Of a DNA stretch of 64,000 nt, positions 13,401 through 23,948 are shown in pieces. Location of the stretch: positions 82,030,400-82,094,399 of the forward strand of contig OY829328.1 of NCBI GenBank assembly GCA_963691655.1, given 5' to 3'. The notes under the pieces were generated by a model that saw nothing but the letters and a program-made list of their open reading frames with translations, made no database searches and was not told the origin of the DNA. Both the position numbers and the translations under genes were made by a program. Source of the stretch: Toxonevra muliebris (Eukaryota > Arthropoda > Insecta > Diptera > Pallopteridae). Each line of letters starts with the position of its first letter. Within the stretch, counting starts at the first letter, position 1.

Positions 13401-15007
13401 TGATGTCGGCTAAAGTTGTACAAGTGCTCCATACGACCACCTGATTCCTCCACCCAGCTGCACCCAACAAGAAAATTTTCTAACTGAAAATAACGACAAT
13501 CCGGTAATTCTGTTAGATGTTTTGAAAATGCAGGATTGATCTACTCTTCAATACCTGTCCACTGATACCCATGTGATGTCGGCTAAAGTTGTACAAGTGC
13601 TCCATACGACCACCTGATTCCTCCACCCAGCTGCACCCAACAAGAAAATTTTCTAACTGAAAATAACGACAATCCGGTAATTCTGTTAGATGTTTTGAAA
13701 ATGCAGGATTGATCTACTCTTCAATACCTGTCCACTGATACCCATGTGATGTCGGCTAAAGTTGTACAAGTGCTCCATATGACCACTTGATTCTTCCACC
13801 CAGCTGCACTTAACATGAAAATTTTCTAACGGAAAATAACGACAATCCGGTAATTCTGTTAGATGTTTTGAAAATGCAGGATTGATCTACTCTTCAATAC
13901 CTGTCCACTGATACCCATGTGATGTCGGCTAAAGTTGTACAAGTGCTCCATATGACCACCTGATTCCTCCACCCAACTGCACCCAACATGAAAATTTTCA
14001 AACGGAAATTAACGACAATCCGGTAATTCTGTTAGATGTTTTGAAAATGCAGGATTGATCTACTCTTCAATACCTGTCCACTGATACCCATGTGATGTCG
14101 GCTAAAGTTGTACAAGTGCTCCGTATGACCACCTGATTCCTCCACCCAACTGCAGCCAACATGAAAATTTTCAAATGGAAATTAACGACAATCCGGTAAT
14201 TCTGTTAGATGTTTTGAAAATGCAGGATTGATCTACTCTTCAATACCTGTCCACTGATACCCATGTGATGTCGGCTAAAGTTGTACAAGTGCTCCATATG
14301 ACCACCTGATTCCTCCACCCAACTGCACCCAACATGAAAATTTTCAAACGGAAATTAACGACAATCCGGTAATTCTGTTAGATGTTTTGAAAATGCAGGA
14401 TTGATCTACTCTTCAATACCTGTCCACTGATACCCATGTGATGTCGGCTAAAGTTGTACAAGTGCTCCATATGACCACTTGATTCTTCCACCCAGCTGCA
14501 CTTAACATGAAAATTTTGTAACGGAAATTAACGACAATCCGGTAATTCTGTTAGATGTTTTGAAAATGCAGGATTGACCTTCTCTTCAATACCTGTCCAC
14601 TGATACCCATGTGATGTCGGCTAAAGTTGTACAAGTGCTCCATATGACCACCTGATTCCTCCATCCAACTGCACCCAACATGAAAATTTTCTAACGGAAA
14701 TTAACGACAATACGGTAATTCTGTTAGATGTTTTGAAAATGCAGGATTGATCTACTCTTCAATACCTGTCCACTGATACCCATGTGATGTCGGCTAAAGT
14801 TGTACAAGTGCTCCATATGACCACTTGATTCTTCCACCCAGCTGCACTTAACATGAAAATTTTGTAACGGAAATTAACGACAATCCGGTAATTCTGTTAG
14901 ATGTTTTGAAAATGCAGGATTGACCTTCTCTTCAATACCTGTCCACTGATACCCATGTGATGTCGGCTAAAGTTGTACAAGTGCTCCATATGTCCACCTG
15001 ATTCCTC
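10477..15007 (-). repeat. Right arm: 26 inverted copies of the 173-bp unit
   Basis: The anchor (as its reverse complement) runs from 10494 to 14992, which is exactly 26 intervals of 173 bp. Read inward from the tip, the order of linker variants repeats that of the left arm units 1-28, apart from two missing units (left 7 and 8). The mirrored features include rare private variants, such as a GTATTG unit second from the tip and an ACCCGA variant. Confidence 0.95.
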
Positions 15008-15268
15008 CAACTCGCTTTTCAAATTGATATTTTTCATAAATTAATTAAAAATGATCTGAAATAAATATATTACATTTGTGTATGCATGGTTAAACAACAT
15101 TTCAATGCCTATCAAATGGTATGTCTGGTGGTCACAGTCAGTTCTCCAAATGGTCATCAGGATCCGAACGAATATTCTATGTTGTGCTTAACATAAAATT
15201 TTTCGGTTAACATTTTTTCTGTTAAGTTAACATAGAAATTTTTACATTTTGTGGTTTGTGTATTTGCT

Positions 15269-15292
15269 AAGATAGCCACGCGTGGCTATCTT
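15269..15292. repeat. 24-bp perfect palindrome at the right tip
   Basis: This is the same palindrome as at 2384-2407, with core GATAGCCACGCGTGGCTATC. The bases on either side continue the inverted repeat: on the outside CACACCGTT mirrors AACGGTGTG of the left tip. Confidence 0.9.
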
Positions 15293-15300
15293 CACACCGT

Positions 15301-17984
15301 TTTTATATTATACCAACGCGTATTTTATTTACTTTATTGCTACTACTTTACTTTCAATGTTAAAAATTTCTTTATTTAATTTTCTTGTTTTAATGCGTCG
15401 TCACACTAAGTTATTTTGAACTTTGCTGGTGTCCTCTTCGATATATGGTAGATGTATGTAAAAGTAAATTAGCAAAATAATATTGTTAACATTTGAGTTG
15501 AGGATATTAATGTTTCATGATTTTCAAAATGATGTCATCCAGAAACTTTGTTGTTGTCATTTTTATCCCTTTGTGGTATTGTTCTTGGTTGTGTTCGTTC
15601 GTTTGTTTTGTTTTATTTAAATTTATTGTTATTTTGTATTATTTTGTGTATGTGTATAAATTTTGTGGCAATCAATTATATTGTTATTAATAATATATGT
15701 TTGTAAACTTTGCATGTTATATTGTGGTCTGCTGATTCTACAACAAGCAAAGAGTCCAATAACCCCCTAATGATATTTCCGGCATGTGGTTTGTACTCTT
15801 ATTTTCATTTTGAGTGACTTTTTTTTTAATAGGAAAAATTATCTATGTTTTTAAAAAATTAATATAACTGACACATATTTGTAACCATTGTCATTCTATA
15901 TGAGTAAGTTTTGTTAGATTAATTAATGGCGATAAATAATAATGATAAATTTAACCAATTACTTATTGTTGATAGTTAGGACTAAGAGTATTGAAGTCGA
16001 TGTAATCAAGTGATTGATTTTACTGACTCTTGCCGTATATTACAGCTTACAGTTTGGCCTCTAATAGTTTCAAATTCCACGCTAGAGGTCATTTCTCACA
16101 AACCATCGAAATATTAAAAGCCCTATAATTTAAATATGAATGTGTTTTAGTTTTTAATTTTTTTTTATTGTAAGTGTGTAATGTACTTAGTCCATATTAA
16201 TTTGAGTTTACTGGACTCGCTTTAATGTTGAATTCAAAGACTTTATACACTGAATTTCTATGAAGATCATTTGGACGAGGTTATTTTTAAAGTTTATATT
16301 CAAGGCGTCTAAAAATCTCTATGATTGTCCGGTTTAATTAGTGTATTTCAAGCTGTACTACCATTACAGAAAACCTCTATTAAAATCGAGCTATTGGGCA
16401 AGGGTAGATTTACAGGCAGTCCAGTCGCTATCCTAAAGCTTCAACCTAAACAAAAGCGTAGTATTTAAGTGCAAAATTACGCAACCGTGCCTGAATGGAA
16501 AAGAGTGCAGAGCACTCCATTTTCTGGTTGTCAAAAATATTACTCTCTCACTCTCTTTACGCAATGTCAAAATAGAAATTGGTTATAAAATAAGCGATAT
16601 TCTGCGAATTTGCTTGTAATAGGCTGCCAGTATCAATAGTGATCATAAAATGTTCTAAACTGATCTCAATTATTAAGATAAGGGAAAGATGTTATAATCA
16701 AAACATATGAAGTGGATATAGGTGATACAAACGTTCAGCAAACTGGTGAAGATGTGTATGGGACAATAATTATACACTGAGGGCCTAAGGGGAAAATACT
16801 CAGCAGTTTCCTTAAGATTTTGTGCTCATTTCAATATTAAAGATTTTATAGTTGTGCCCACAGTCAAGCATCCATCAAAGCACGAGGCTCCTTTGAGATA
16901 TTCTCTGGGCATATAGCAATAAATGATAATAAATTAGTCTACTATTTAGCACGGAAGGTAGTGAAATTGTATTGTATCCAAACCCTTTTTAGGAATAGTA
17001 ACTCACACTATTAAATATAATTCAAGGAGAAAGAAAAGGATTATTAGGATTAAGCTTAGGCAGTCGAAGCTGTTAATTTTAATACTAAAATAAGTAGCTT
17101 ACCGGTTCTATCTCAGGCCATTGCATTTGGGGGAGCAGATATAAAATATAGGCATAGAACAGGATAATATCTTTCGCTTGTGCCTGAAAAAATGAGATAT
17201 CACAGCATATCCTTCTAGACTGAGAGGTATTAAAGTTTTTGTTGACTTACGATTCAATGATTTGGAGTGAACCAGTTTTTATACAGCGAAAATTGATGTG
17301 AACCACCATTATTATTGCATAATCCCCTTATATATTATTACTGTTCCTGTTTCTTATCTTGTTTGTCTCAAAATCCAAAGTTCATTTTATTATTTATATA
17401 GTTGATTTAATAATATGCAACAAAATCCGTATCTAATTTCCATATAATTTAGCATTATTAAATGATATAATGAAAATAATGCACTTAGTTGTGTTCTACT
17501 CACGTTATATCATTCGTCATACGTAAATGTACGCTGTAAGTAATTCAATAAACGATTCGATAATGATATAAAATATACTGGGTCAGTTTTTTAACTTGAA
17601 GCTTGGGTGTTTTTTTCACTTGAAACTTTTAAATATCTCGCCCAGTTTTTGAAGAGCATATATACAGTGACTCAAAAAAACTGTTCACGTTTACTACCTA
17701 AAAGTTATCCAATTTAATAAATTCTTTAATCATAACCTTGTAGAAAACCTCAAAAAAGGCATTTGTTACTTAAAAAGCCAACATTTTTGAGAAATAGCGA
17801 AAATGACAAAGAAAAGTTTGTATATTTCAAATCAGGGGGCTTGAAACGCGTATATATTTTTTCAGTAATCATGTAGGATTAAGCAGAAAAAGAGAAAAAT
17901 TCCTCATAATCCGCTCTCTGATGATAACCCAAAAAAAAAATCCAAAAATCTGAATTTTATTCAAAGCATTGAAAAGAAGTAGGT
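15301..17984. other. Gene-free AT-rich stretch with faint retroelement traces
   Basis: No intact gene is visible. On the plus strand at about 16905-16960 a frame reads GHIAINDNKLVYYLARK, resembling the GHSGIxGNExAD...LAR block of LINE RNase H domains; this is a weak resemblance. At about 17670-17700 a CAGTGACTCAAAAAAACTG stretch resembles a Tc1-type transposon end, but no partner end was found. Confidence 0.35.
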
Positions 17985-18225
17985 AATAGATGGGTCGCCG
18001 TAGCCTAATTTATACTACTATGCAGAGGTACCTGAGTTCAAATCTCGTCACGCTTAAAAATCCAGACAAAGAAAATACACATTTTTCTACATGGCACTAC
18101 TTATTGGATGGGAATGGAAAACCTCCAAGAATAAAAATTGCCTATGAAAAGCTTTTCAAGCAGTGATTCATGCTACCGTGAGAGTTGTGCAGTTTTATGT
18201 AGAGAGGAAGTACAAAAAGCGCCAT
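17985..18225 (+). mobile_element. tRNA-derived SINE, degenerate
   Basis: A tRNA-like head starts near GGGTCGCCGTAGCC (box A-like) and has a box B-like GAGTTCAAATCTCG near 18035. A body follows with CATTTTTCTA, then GGAATGGAAAACCTCC, then CCTATGAAAAGCTTTTC. This order matches, from memory, a SINE abundant in tephritid fruit flies (box B, CATTTTTCTA, GGCAATGGCAAACCTCC, GCCATGAAAAAGCTCC). The copy is diverged. It has no function beyond being a repeat, and it is the best taxonomic clue in the window. Confidence 0.65.
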
Positions 18226-19589
18226 GTTTAAGATAACTATCTGTGGAGATCTGGCAACACTGCAAAATAGCAAATGAGAGTTGCGGTTATTGTTAAGATG
18301 CGTGAGCAAAGAGTTATATTTGAACTGTAAATTGAAATTTATTTTGTAAAATAGAAAGTAATTAAAATTAGAAATCTATTTAGGGAATTTTAAATTATTT
18401 GGAGGTTGTTGAATTGAGATCACCTATAGTTAAGTGTGTGGCTGTTTGAGTAAGCTCAACTAACTCTTCAAAATAAATAAAATTGCTCTATGAGGGGTTC
18501 AAAAACCAGACATAGATAACGGATAAGTCTAGATTTAGATGCGATTCGCCAGACAATTGAATAACCTCACTAAAATTACATTACTCTATATTTTCTTATC
18601 ATTCTAAGTAGTTACTGATTAAATTCCAAATTCTACTAATTTCAAATAGATATTGTCTCATGAATGTCTACCATTTCATTAGCTTAAATGTGCATGTACT
18701 TAATAATGTAAATAGGTAGAACCGAATATTTGCATTTTGGCAAGGTTAAAGAAAAATCCGTTCATTACATATGTATTCGAAGTATAAGTCTACGATCTGA
18801 GTCATAATTTCATTTTCGATATCTATAGATTTACAAATATCAACAATCACAGCAAATATACTCAGTATATAAAAATGGCGCGAAGTAACAATAAAAAAAT
18901 TGTAGCAATTGTAGATACCATTTTATTATACATACATCCATAAGCACATATGTACTTATGTATGTGTGTGTGTGCGATTTTTATACATATTTATGGACAA
19001 TTTCATTGCTGTTGCTGTGATATTATTTTCCATTGTTGTTATTGTGGTTGTTGCGGCATAGTGTGACGCATGCTACACCGCATTTTAATAGTTATTTCTA
19101 AAAAAAATATAATTTTGCTGTTTTTATCAAACAAGCACGACTACGACAACAGACTTAAAATTTATTTATTTTTTTGTTGTTGATTGAAATTGCAAATATT
19201 TATAGATAAAATATACAAAACATTCATATGTATATATGTAGATACATGTGTATATATGTATATAGAAGACATATTGTAAATGTCTTAAGTTTTATAGGGG
19301 GGAAAATAACAAAATAAAAATAAACAAACTTCATTTACAACGGCAACGTTGATAGTTTGCGTTTGTATATTTCTTAATTTTCATGAAGTTCAATTCTGAA
19401 TTTTTGTTTGTTTTTGTGTTAAACTGAAATTAGAAATGTGTTTGATCTTTGAGCGAAATGAGGTTTTCTTCCATTAACTTTATATAGTGGCAAAGTCGAA
19501 ATATAGAATTTTTATTAATTGCATCAAATTACTTGAAAGCACCAAGTTAACCTCTAAAAACGCCCCCACCCTTTGGATCCTCTAGTGGT
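18226..19589. other. Gene-free stretch with simple repeats
   Basis: No gene or transposon is recognisable. Alternating TA/TG tracts occur at 18955-18975 and 19225-19265, and a GTT-rich patch lies near 19010-19050. The rest is AT-rich. Confidence 0.5.
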
Positions 19590-19910
19590 TCGGATTATAC
19601 AAAATTCGACTTTAGAACATGAAAGGTAAAAGTGGCTGGTGTAGTAGTATATAAACCAACTAATTCCTAAGCCGACATTTTTGCTCAGTCTTGAACTAGG
19701 AGTAAAGGTTAAGGATATTACAATATTTACAGACATTCAAATCGACATCACAATTTTTTGATATAACCCCAAAGTTAGTATGGAAGTTTTTAGAGCTAAT
19801 GAATAAACTAGGCATGATAAACAAAGTCATAATATTCTAGGTCCCTGGGCATTCATAAATAAATGGCAATGAAATAGCATAGGGCACTTGATCAGCTCAT
19901 ATCCCTTAGA
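19590..19910 (+). pseudogene. LINE RNase H domain remnant
   Basis: With several stops and frame changes, the plus strand reads a KVAGVVVY block (like GAGVxx), then VWKFLELMNKLGMINKVIIF, then VPGHS and INGNEIA. These match the end of the RNase H domain that follows reverse transcriptase in I/R1/Jockey-like LINEs, where the family pattern is LNKLgxxnkVtLxWVPGHSGIxGNEIADeLAR. The tryptophan before VPGH is a stop codon and the Asp of NEIAD is lost, so it is dead. The upstream reverse transcriptase is not recognisable. Confidence 0.7.
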
Positions 19911-20122
19911 CAGTGAAAGATACTAATTGTGGATTTTAATTCAAAATAAAAAGATATAACCTTCCGAATAAACCAAAGTTTCTTCTTTCGAACTATTCGG
20001 ACTAAATTCCATTTTTTTTTTTCGGAGGAGTGCAGTGTCACTGTTATTGAACGAAGATTATTTTGTTCGTTCTGGTAGTGTACAATCTTATTTTGAACAG
20101 AAAGTAGAGCATTATCCCTATC

Positions 20123-20440
20123 CACTCTTTAGAGTAACGTGGTGGGAAATGGGCAAAAAAAAAAGAGTAATATTTTACCGTAAAGAGTGAATCCATCTAA
20201 AACTGAGATAGTGCACTCGCAGGTAAATAACAAACAGCTGTTTTTGTTCTCTGCGATCAATGTTGCCAATTTATTGCGCTAGTAACAAAACTCTTCTTTT
20301 TTTATTTTCGTTGTCGTAGAAATCAATGAGTAGGCAACACTGGCTTTCTCTTTCACTCAGGGTAACAGTGTAACAAATACTTCAGTCAAGGGTCAAAACT
20401 AGAGAAAAAGTGTAAAGTATAAAAAGTAAAAACAAATGCT
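20123..20440 (+). mobile_element. TIR repeat family X, copy 1
   Basis: This is the reverse complement of the repeat at 23571-23948. Shared blocks include CTCTGCGATCAATGTTGCCA, the TTGCGCTAGTAACAAAACTCTT region and AATGAGTAGGCAACACTG. It starts CACTCTTTAGAGTAA, resembling both ends of copy 2, so it looks like a non-autonomous DNA transposon. The far end appears truncated. No coding content. Confidence 0.55.
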
Positions 20441-22454
20441 ATATATATTTTTATATTCCACTCTAAACTTAATCTTTTTATTCAAATATGTAAGTACAAT
20501 TTTAGTACACTGTATTTTATAGATTAAAATTATCGTCGGAAATCACTGATTGCCATTATGGTTGAAGACATTTTTGTTTTTAATTTTTTTATACCATAAA
20601 TCATAATTGCTTTCACAGGAATGTATAAAACTGTGTAATCAAGTTCAAGCGACCCTAATATGTGAATTATTTGTTAAAAAGGTAAAAAATGAGAAGGAAT
20701 TAAAACGAATTTCATTATTGCTGTAAAGTCCCATAAAGCAGGAGCCTAAGGGGTTAATTTATTTCAGTCAAAAGTATTATTAGGATTAAAATTTTCATTC
20801 AAAGTATTTCTAAATCAAATAACATGCATCTTTGATACTTAGAAACACACAATATTTTTATTGTAGCAAAGACGCCTGTAAAAATGTTTGGAAATTTTTA
20901 CTTTATCCACGTAGTATCTAAATCAAATCTGCATAACGTCGCCTGAGAATTGATTTGGTGTATGTGTATACGTAGTGGTATATCTAAACGCCAAATCATT
21001 TCTCAAGCGACGATATGTACATATGTTATTCAATATTATTTAGAAAAAAAAAAAGAAAAAATTGATAATTTATAAAATGTGCTAGAAAATTGTATATGCG
21101 TCACCAACTTCCTGTTTTATATAAAAATGATAAATATGGCTGTAAGTCTGTTAAATACAGCTGTCGGTAATGAAGCGATTATGTCTACTCTATTATTAAA
21201 GTAACTAAACTGAGAGAAAAAATATGTAGAAAAGTCTACTTTTTATTATTTTCTTACTGAATCCGTAATATTATTTTATAAAGATTTTAAATTTTGAGTT
21301 TTTTGACTTTTTGTAAAATTTCAGTAACCCCAAGAGTTAAATAAGTGAGAAAAAAGATTTATATTACTTTCGAATTACTCACCTCAATGTAAAGGCTTTG
21401 AGTTTTGAGTGTTTTTACATAATGACCTCTAAAAGATGTGCTAGCTCAAGTTGTTAGTGCGTGGTTCGATCATAATCATTCGCAGTAGCCGCTGATTCCA
21501 TTCCTCAGCTTTGACAACAGCAAAAATTGAATTTCTAAATTCTTTGTAAAATACTACAGATTTGCGGTTTTCAGACCCAGTCATTTGACTGCCCAAATTG
21601 ACTTCGACACGTAGCATAACTTGACTCGAAAAAATATATAAAAAAAAAACAAATTTTCATGATTTGGCGTATCTGGATCCAGCGAGAACCAGACGCCTAC
21701 TACAGAGAAAGTACTGAATGGTTCTTCCCTTTGAAAAGTTGTAGTTACGACAGTGGAAAATTGTGGCGATGAAAGAAAAGTAAATACAAATACATTGCAT
21801 CTGTTGTAAATAATATTTTTGAATAGTTTTAATAGCTTTTCAATCTAGTAATATGCATTTCCATACTTGTCAATTTTCATTTTCAAATCAAACACGAACA
21901 TATTTGATTTAACATTTCGTTTCGTTTTCAATAATTTAAATTTGCAATTTTTTTCTCAGCGTATAAACATAGCCTTGACATAAATAGGCTATCACGTTCT
22001 AAATAAACACACATTTTCAAATACTTCAATTACATTTTACCCTTTCGTTTAACTTATGATTAATTTTATAATATTTCGCTTTCATTTTATTTTTTTATTT
22101 CTTGAATACATTTTCAATTCATAGCTATGATCAGTGCCCCGCAAAAAAAAAAAAAAAAAAAAATTATGAATATTTAAAAAGCTTTCTACAGCTGTTTATT
22201 ATAATATAATATTATATCGCTCATTTGCGACTATACCGTCATAGTAGAAAATTTTTTCAGCAGAAGTTTTCAATTTTATATATTTTAGATGAACGTAAAA
22301 ATGATTAATTTTCTGTTTAACTGTGGCTTTTGCTAGTGAACCACTAAAATTTCGCCAGTTGAAGGAGTACCTTCAAACAGTTGATTCTGCATGAATAACT
22401 CATAAATTTTATATTTTGAGTTATGACAATATAGTCGCAAACGAGCGATATATA
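20441..22454. other. Gene-free stretch
   Basis: No protein gene is seen. It contains the hairpin annotated at 20937-21012 and a poly-A tract at about 22142-22161. Around 21435-21475, GCTAGCTCAAG followed by GGTTCGATC resembles tRNA boxes A and B brought too close together. That may be a decayed SINE head, but it is too short to call. Confidence 0.45.
20937..21012 (+). ncRNA. miRNA-precursor-like hairpin (candidate)
   Basis: The arms CGTCGCCTGAGAATTGATTT and AAATCATTTCTCAAGCGACG pair through 25 positions (including GGTGT with ACGCC), with two mismatches (C/A and T/T) and one G-U pair. Pairing continues inward with a small bulge through GTATAC/GTATAT to a loop of about six bases. The ~76-nt length, ~35-bp imperfect stem and small loop fit an animal pre-miRNA. 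I do not recognise the arms as a known fly miRNA. The alternative is a small palindromic transposon relic. Confidence 0.35.
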
Positions 22455-22735
22455 TTATTATTATTATTTGAAGGAAGGACGACTCGAAAGTCAGGCACTG
22501 CGACCTATAAGATCTTTTGTACCAAAGCCCCAAGAAAGAAAGAAAGAAAGGAAGAGAGAAAGAAAGATAGATAAGAAACATACCCAAGCCGAGAACCGAA
22601 CTCAGGTCTCCAGAAACAAGAGTCTGGCACTCTTCCACTAGACCACAGTGGCGATGGTAGGTCCTACAGTTTAACGCCGATTCCGAACGGCTATGTGGCA
22701 ATTTTTTATCAGCTCGGTGGTCTTGCCATTACCAA
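22455..22735 (-). mobile_element. Two abutting SINE segments
   Basis: Read on the minus strand, 22735-22655 carries GGCAAGACCACCGAGC and GCCGTTCGGAATCGGC, resembling the 3' half of the tephritid SINE seen at 18 kb. It runs straight into a second tRNA-like head: box A-like TGGTCTAGTGGAAGAG and box B-like GAGTTCGGTTCTC near 22600. That head is followed by a pyrimidine-rich body, a tail reading GTGCCTGACTTTCGAGTCGT and an AAT repeat. The same tail recurs near 50160. The 122-codon open frame here is not a gene. Confidence 0.6.
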
Positions 22736-22917
22736 CCAAGGTGTGTACTTGTACACATTCTTATAATTCTCATCCACTTCATATCGATAGTGAATATAAG
22801 AAGTTTATGAGAATTAAAAGCCAGACCAAGATACTTGGTCTATATTTAGTCGGAAAGTTAGTTTATAGATAAACTACTTTTTGAAAGCTTTATAAAGATA
22901 ATTGGTTTGGTTTTTGA

Positions 22918-23200
22918 ATTGCTTTTAGGTCTGGTTTTTAGTAATTTTTGTGTGATTTTAAGTCTGAATTTCGGTTTAATTTTAGGTCTAAATAAATTTC
23001 GGTTTGATTTTTAAGTCTAAATTTCGGTTTAATTTTAGGTCTAAATAAATTTCGGTTTGATTCTTGGGCTTCTCTTACTCTAAATTTCGGTCCAATTTTT
23101 ACTCTTGATTCGGTTTTCTTTTGGTCTAAGGTTTTGGTATGGAATTTTGCTTTGAGTTTCAGTTTGAATTTTTTGATTGGATTTCGGTCTGGTTTCTGGT
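22918..23200 (-). repeat. Degenerate ~12-bp minisatellite
   Basis: Repeats of the type GGTCTAAATTTCGGTTTAAT run through about 280 bp. On the minus strand they read AAATTCAGACC-like, the same grammar as the larger array at 32520-34290 but inverted. The 99-codon open frame across it is a by-product. Confidence 0.7.
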
Positions 23201-23570
23201 CCTGTAATTTAGTAAAATAAGTTTTCCCCAAACACAAATCATGGATCTGCCATTGGCTACGATATAACTTGTACTCAATGTTATAAAAACTTTTTTTTTA
23301 CTAAGTGAAAATATTTATGTGATTAACATTATTGAAATTTTGTGTGAGTAACCAATTAATTAAACGAATTTTATACGCCTGACATACATATTAATTCACG
23401 CTATTCGTTATCAGACATTAGCACTTGATTGTGTGGAAAAATTTTGCTATAATGTGGAGAAAAAATATGATTTGCCTAGTTTTAAAACCAGCTAAGTTTT
23501 CTCAATAAAAATTTATAAAAATGAAAAAACCAATGAACAGAAATTATAAAAAAATGTATAGCCCTAGTCA
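23201..23570. other. Gene-free spacer
   Basis: AT-rich sequence with short poly-A and poly-T runs. I see no gene or element. Confidence 0.5.
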
Positions 23571-23948
23571 TGCTTTAAAGTAAAATGCTGGGAAACGGGT
23601 TAAAAGTTTAAAATAAAATTACTTTACAATAACAAAATGAACAGCATTTGTTTTTACCCTCACTTTATACTTTACTCTGGTATGATCCTTGACTAAAGTA
23701 TTTGCTACACTGTTACCCTGAGTAAAAGAGAAAGACAGTGCTGCCTACTCATTGATTTATATGACAGCAAAACATAAAAGAAAAGAGTTTTGCTACTAGC
23801 GCATTAAACTGGCAACACTGATCGCAGAGAACAAAAACAGCTGATTGTTATTTACTCCAGTGTGCACTATTCAGTTTTAGATGCGTTCACTCTCGGAATC
23901 TTTTAATTCTGTCTTATCCAGTTACCTAGCGCTTTATTCTAAAGAGTG
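23571..23948 (-). mobile_element. TIR repeat family X, copy 2
   Basis: About 378 bp, with degenerate terminal inverted repeats: GCTTTAAAGTAAAATGCTGG at the left, against CACTCTTTAGAATAAAGCGC on the minus strand at the right. The interior matches 20123-20440 in the opposite orientation. Unassigned superfamily; no coding content and no clear target duplication. Confidence 0.55.

Larger units (their letters stand above)
2375..15300. mobile_element. Giant foldback-type element with satellite-filled inverted arms
   Basis: About 12.9 kb is bounded by long inverted repeats. The left end (2375-2668) and right end (about 15008-15300) are near-identical reverse complements. They consist of a short tip, a 24-bp palindrome and about 260 bp of unique-sequence inverted repeat. 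Inside these lie tandem 173-bp repeats, in one orientation on the left (to 10276) and the opposite on the right (from 10477), meeting in a 200-N gap. Long inverted repeats built from tandem repeats are the hallmark of foldback elements (FB of Drosophila melanogaster, Tetris of D. virilis). No transposase is visible; a NOF-like coding core could sit in the unsequenced centre. I could not find a convincing target duplication (expected 9 bp for FB). Confidence 0.85.

Noticed and set aside
2375..15300. CRISPR-like array or centromere satellite
   Set aside because: The repeats have no regular unique spacers, and the arms invert around a centre inside long TIRs, which fits a foldback transposon rather than CRISPR or a simple centromeric array.
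17660..17710. Tc1-like terminal repeat
   Set aside because: Only one end was found, with no matching inverted end or transposase nearby.
21435..21475. Possible tRNA gene (boxes A and B)
   Set aside because: The boxes are too close together and no cloverleaf can be drawn; at most a SINE relic.
22333..22701. 122-codon minus-strand frame with a hydrophobic segment
   Set aside because: It overlaps the SINE pair, and the hydrophobic run comes from the pyrimidine-rich SINE body.
22938..23237. 99-codon minus-strand frame
   Set aside because: It lies in the inverted sister minisatellite; no domain.
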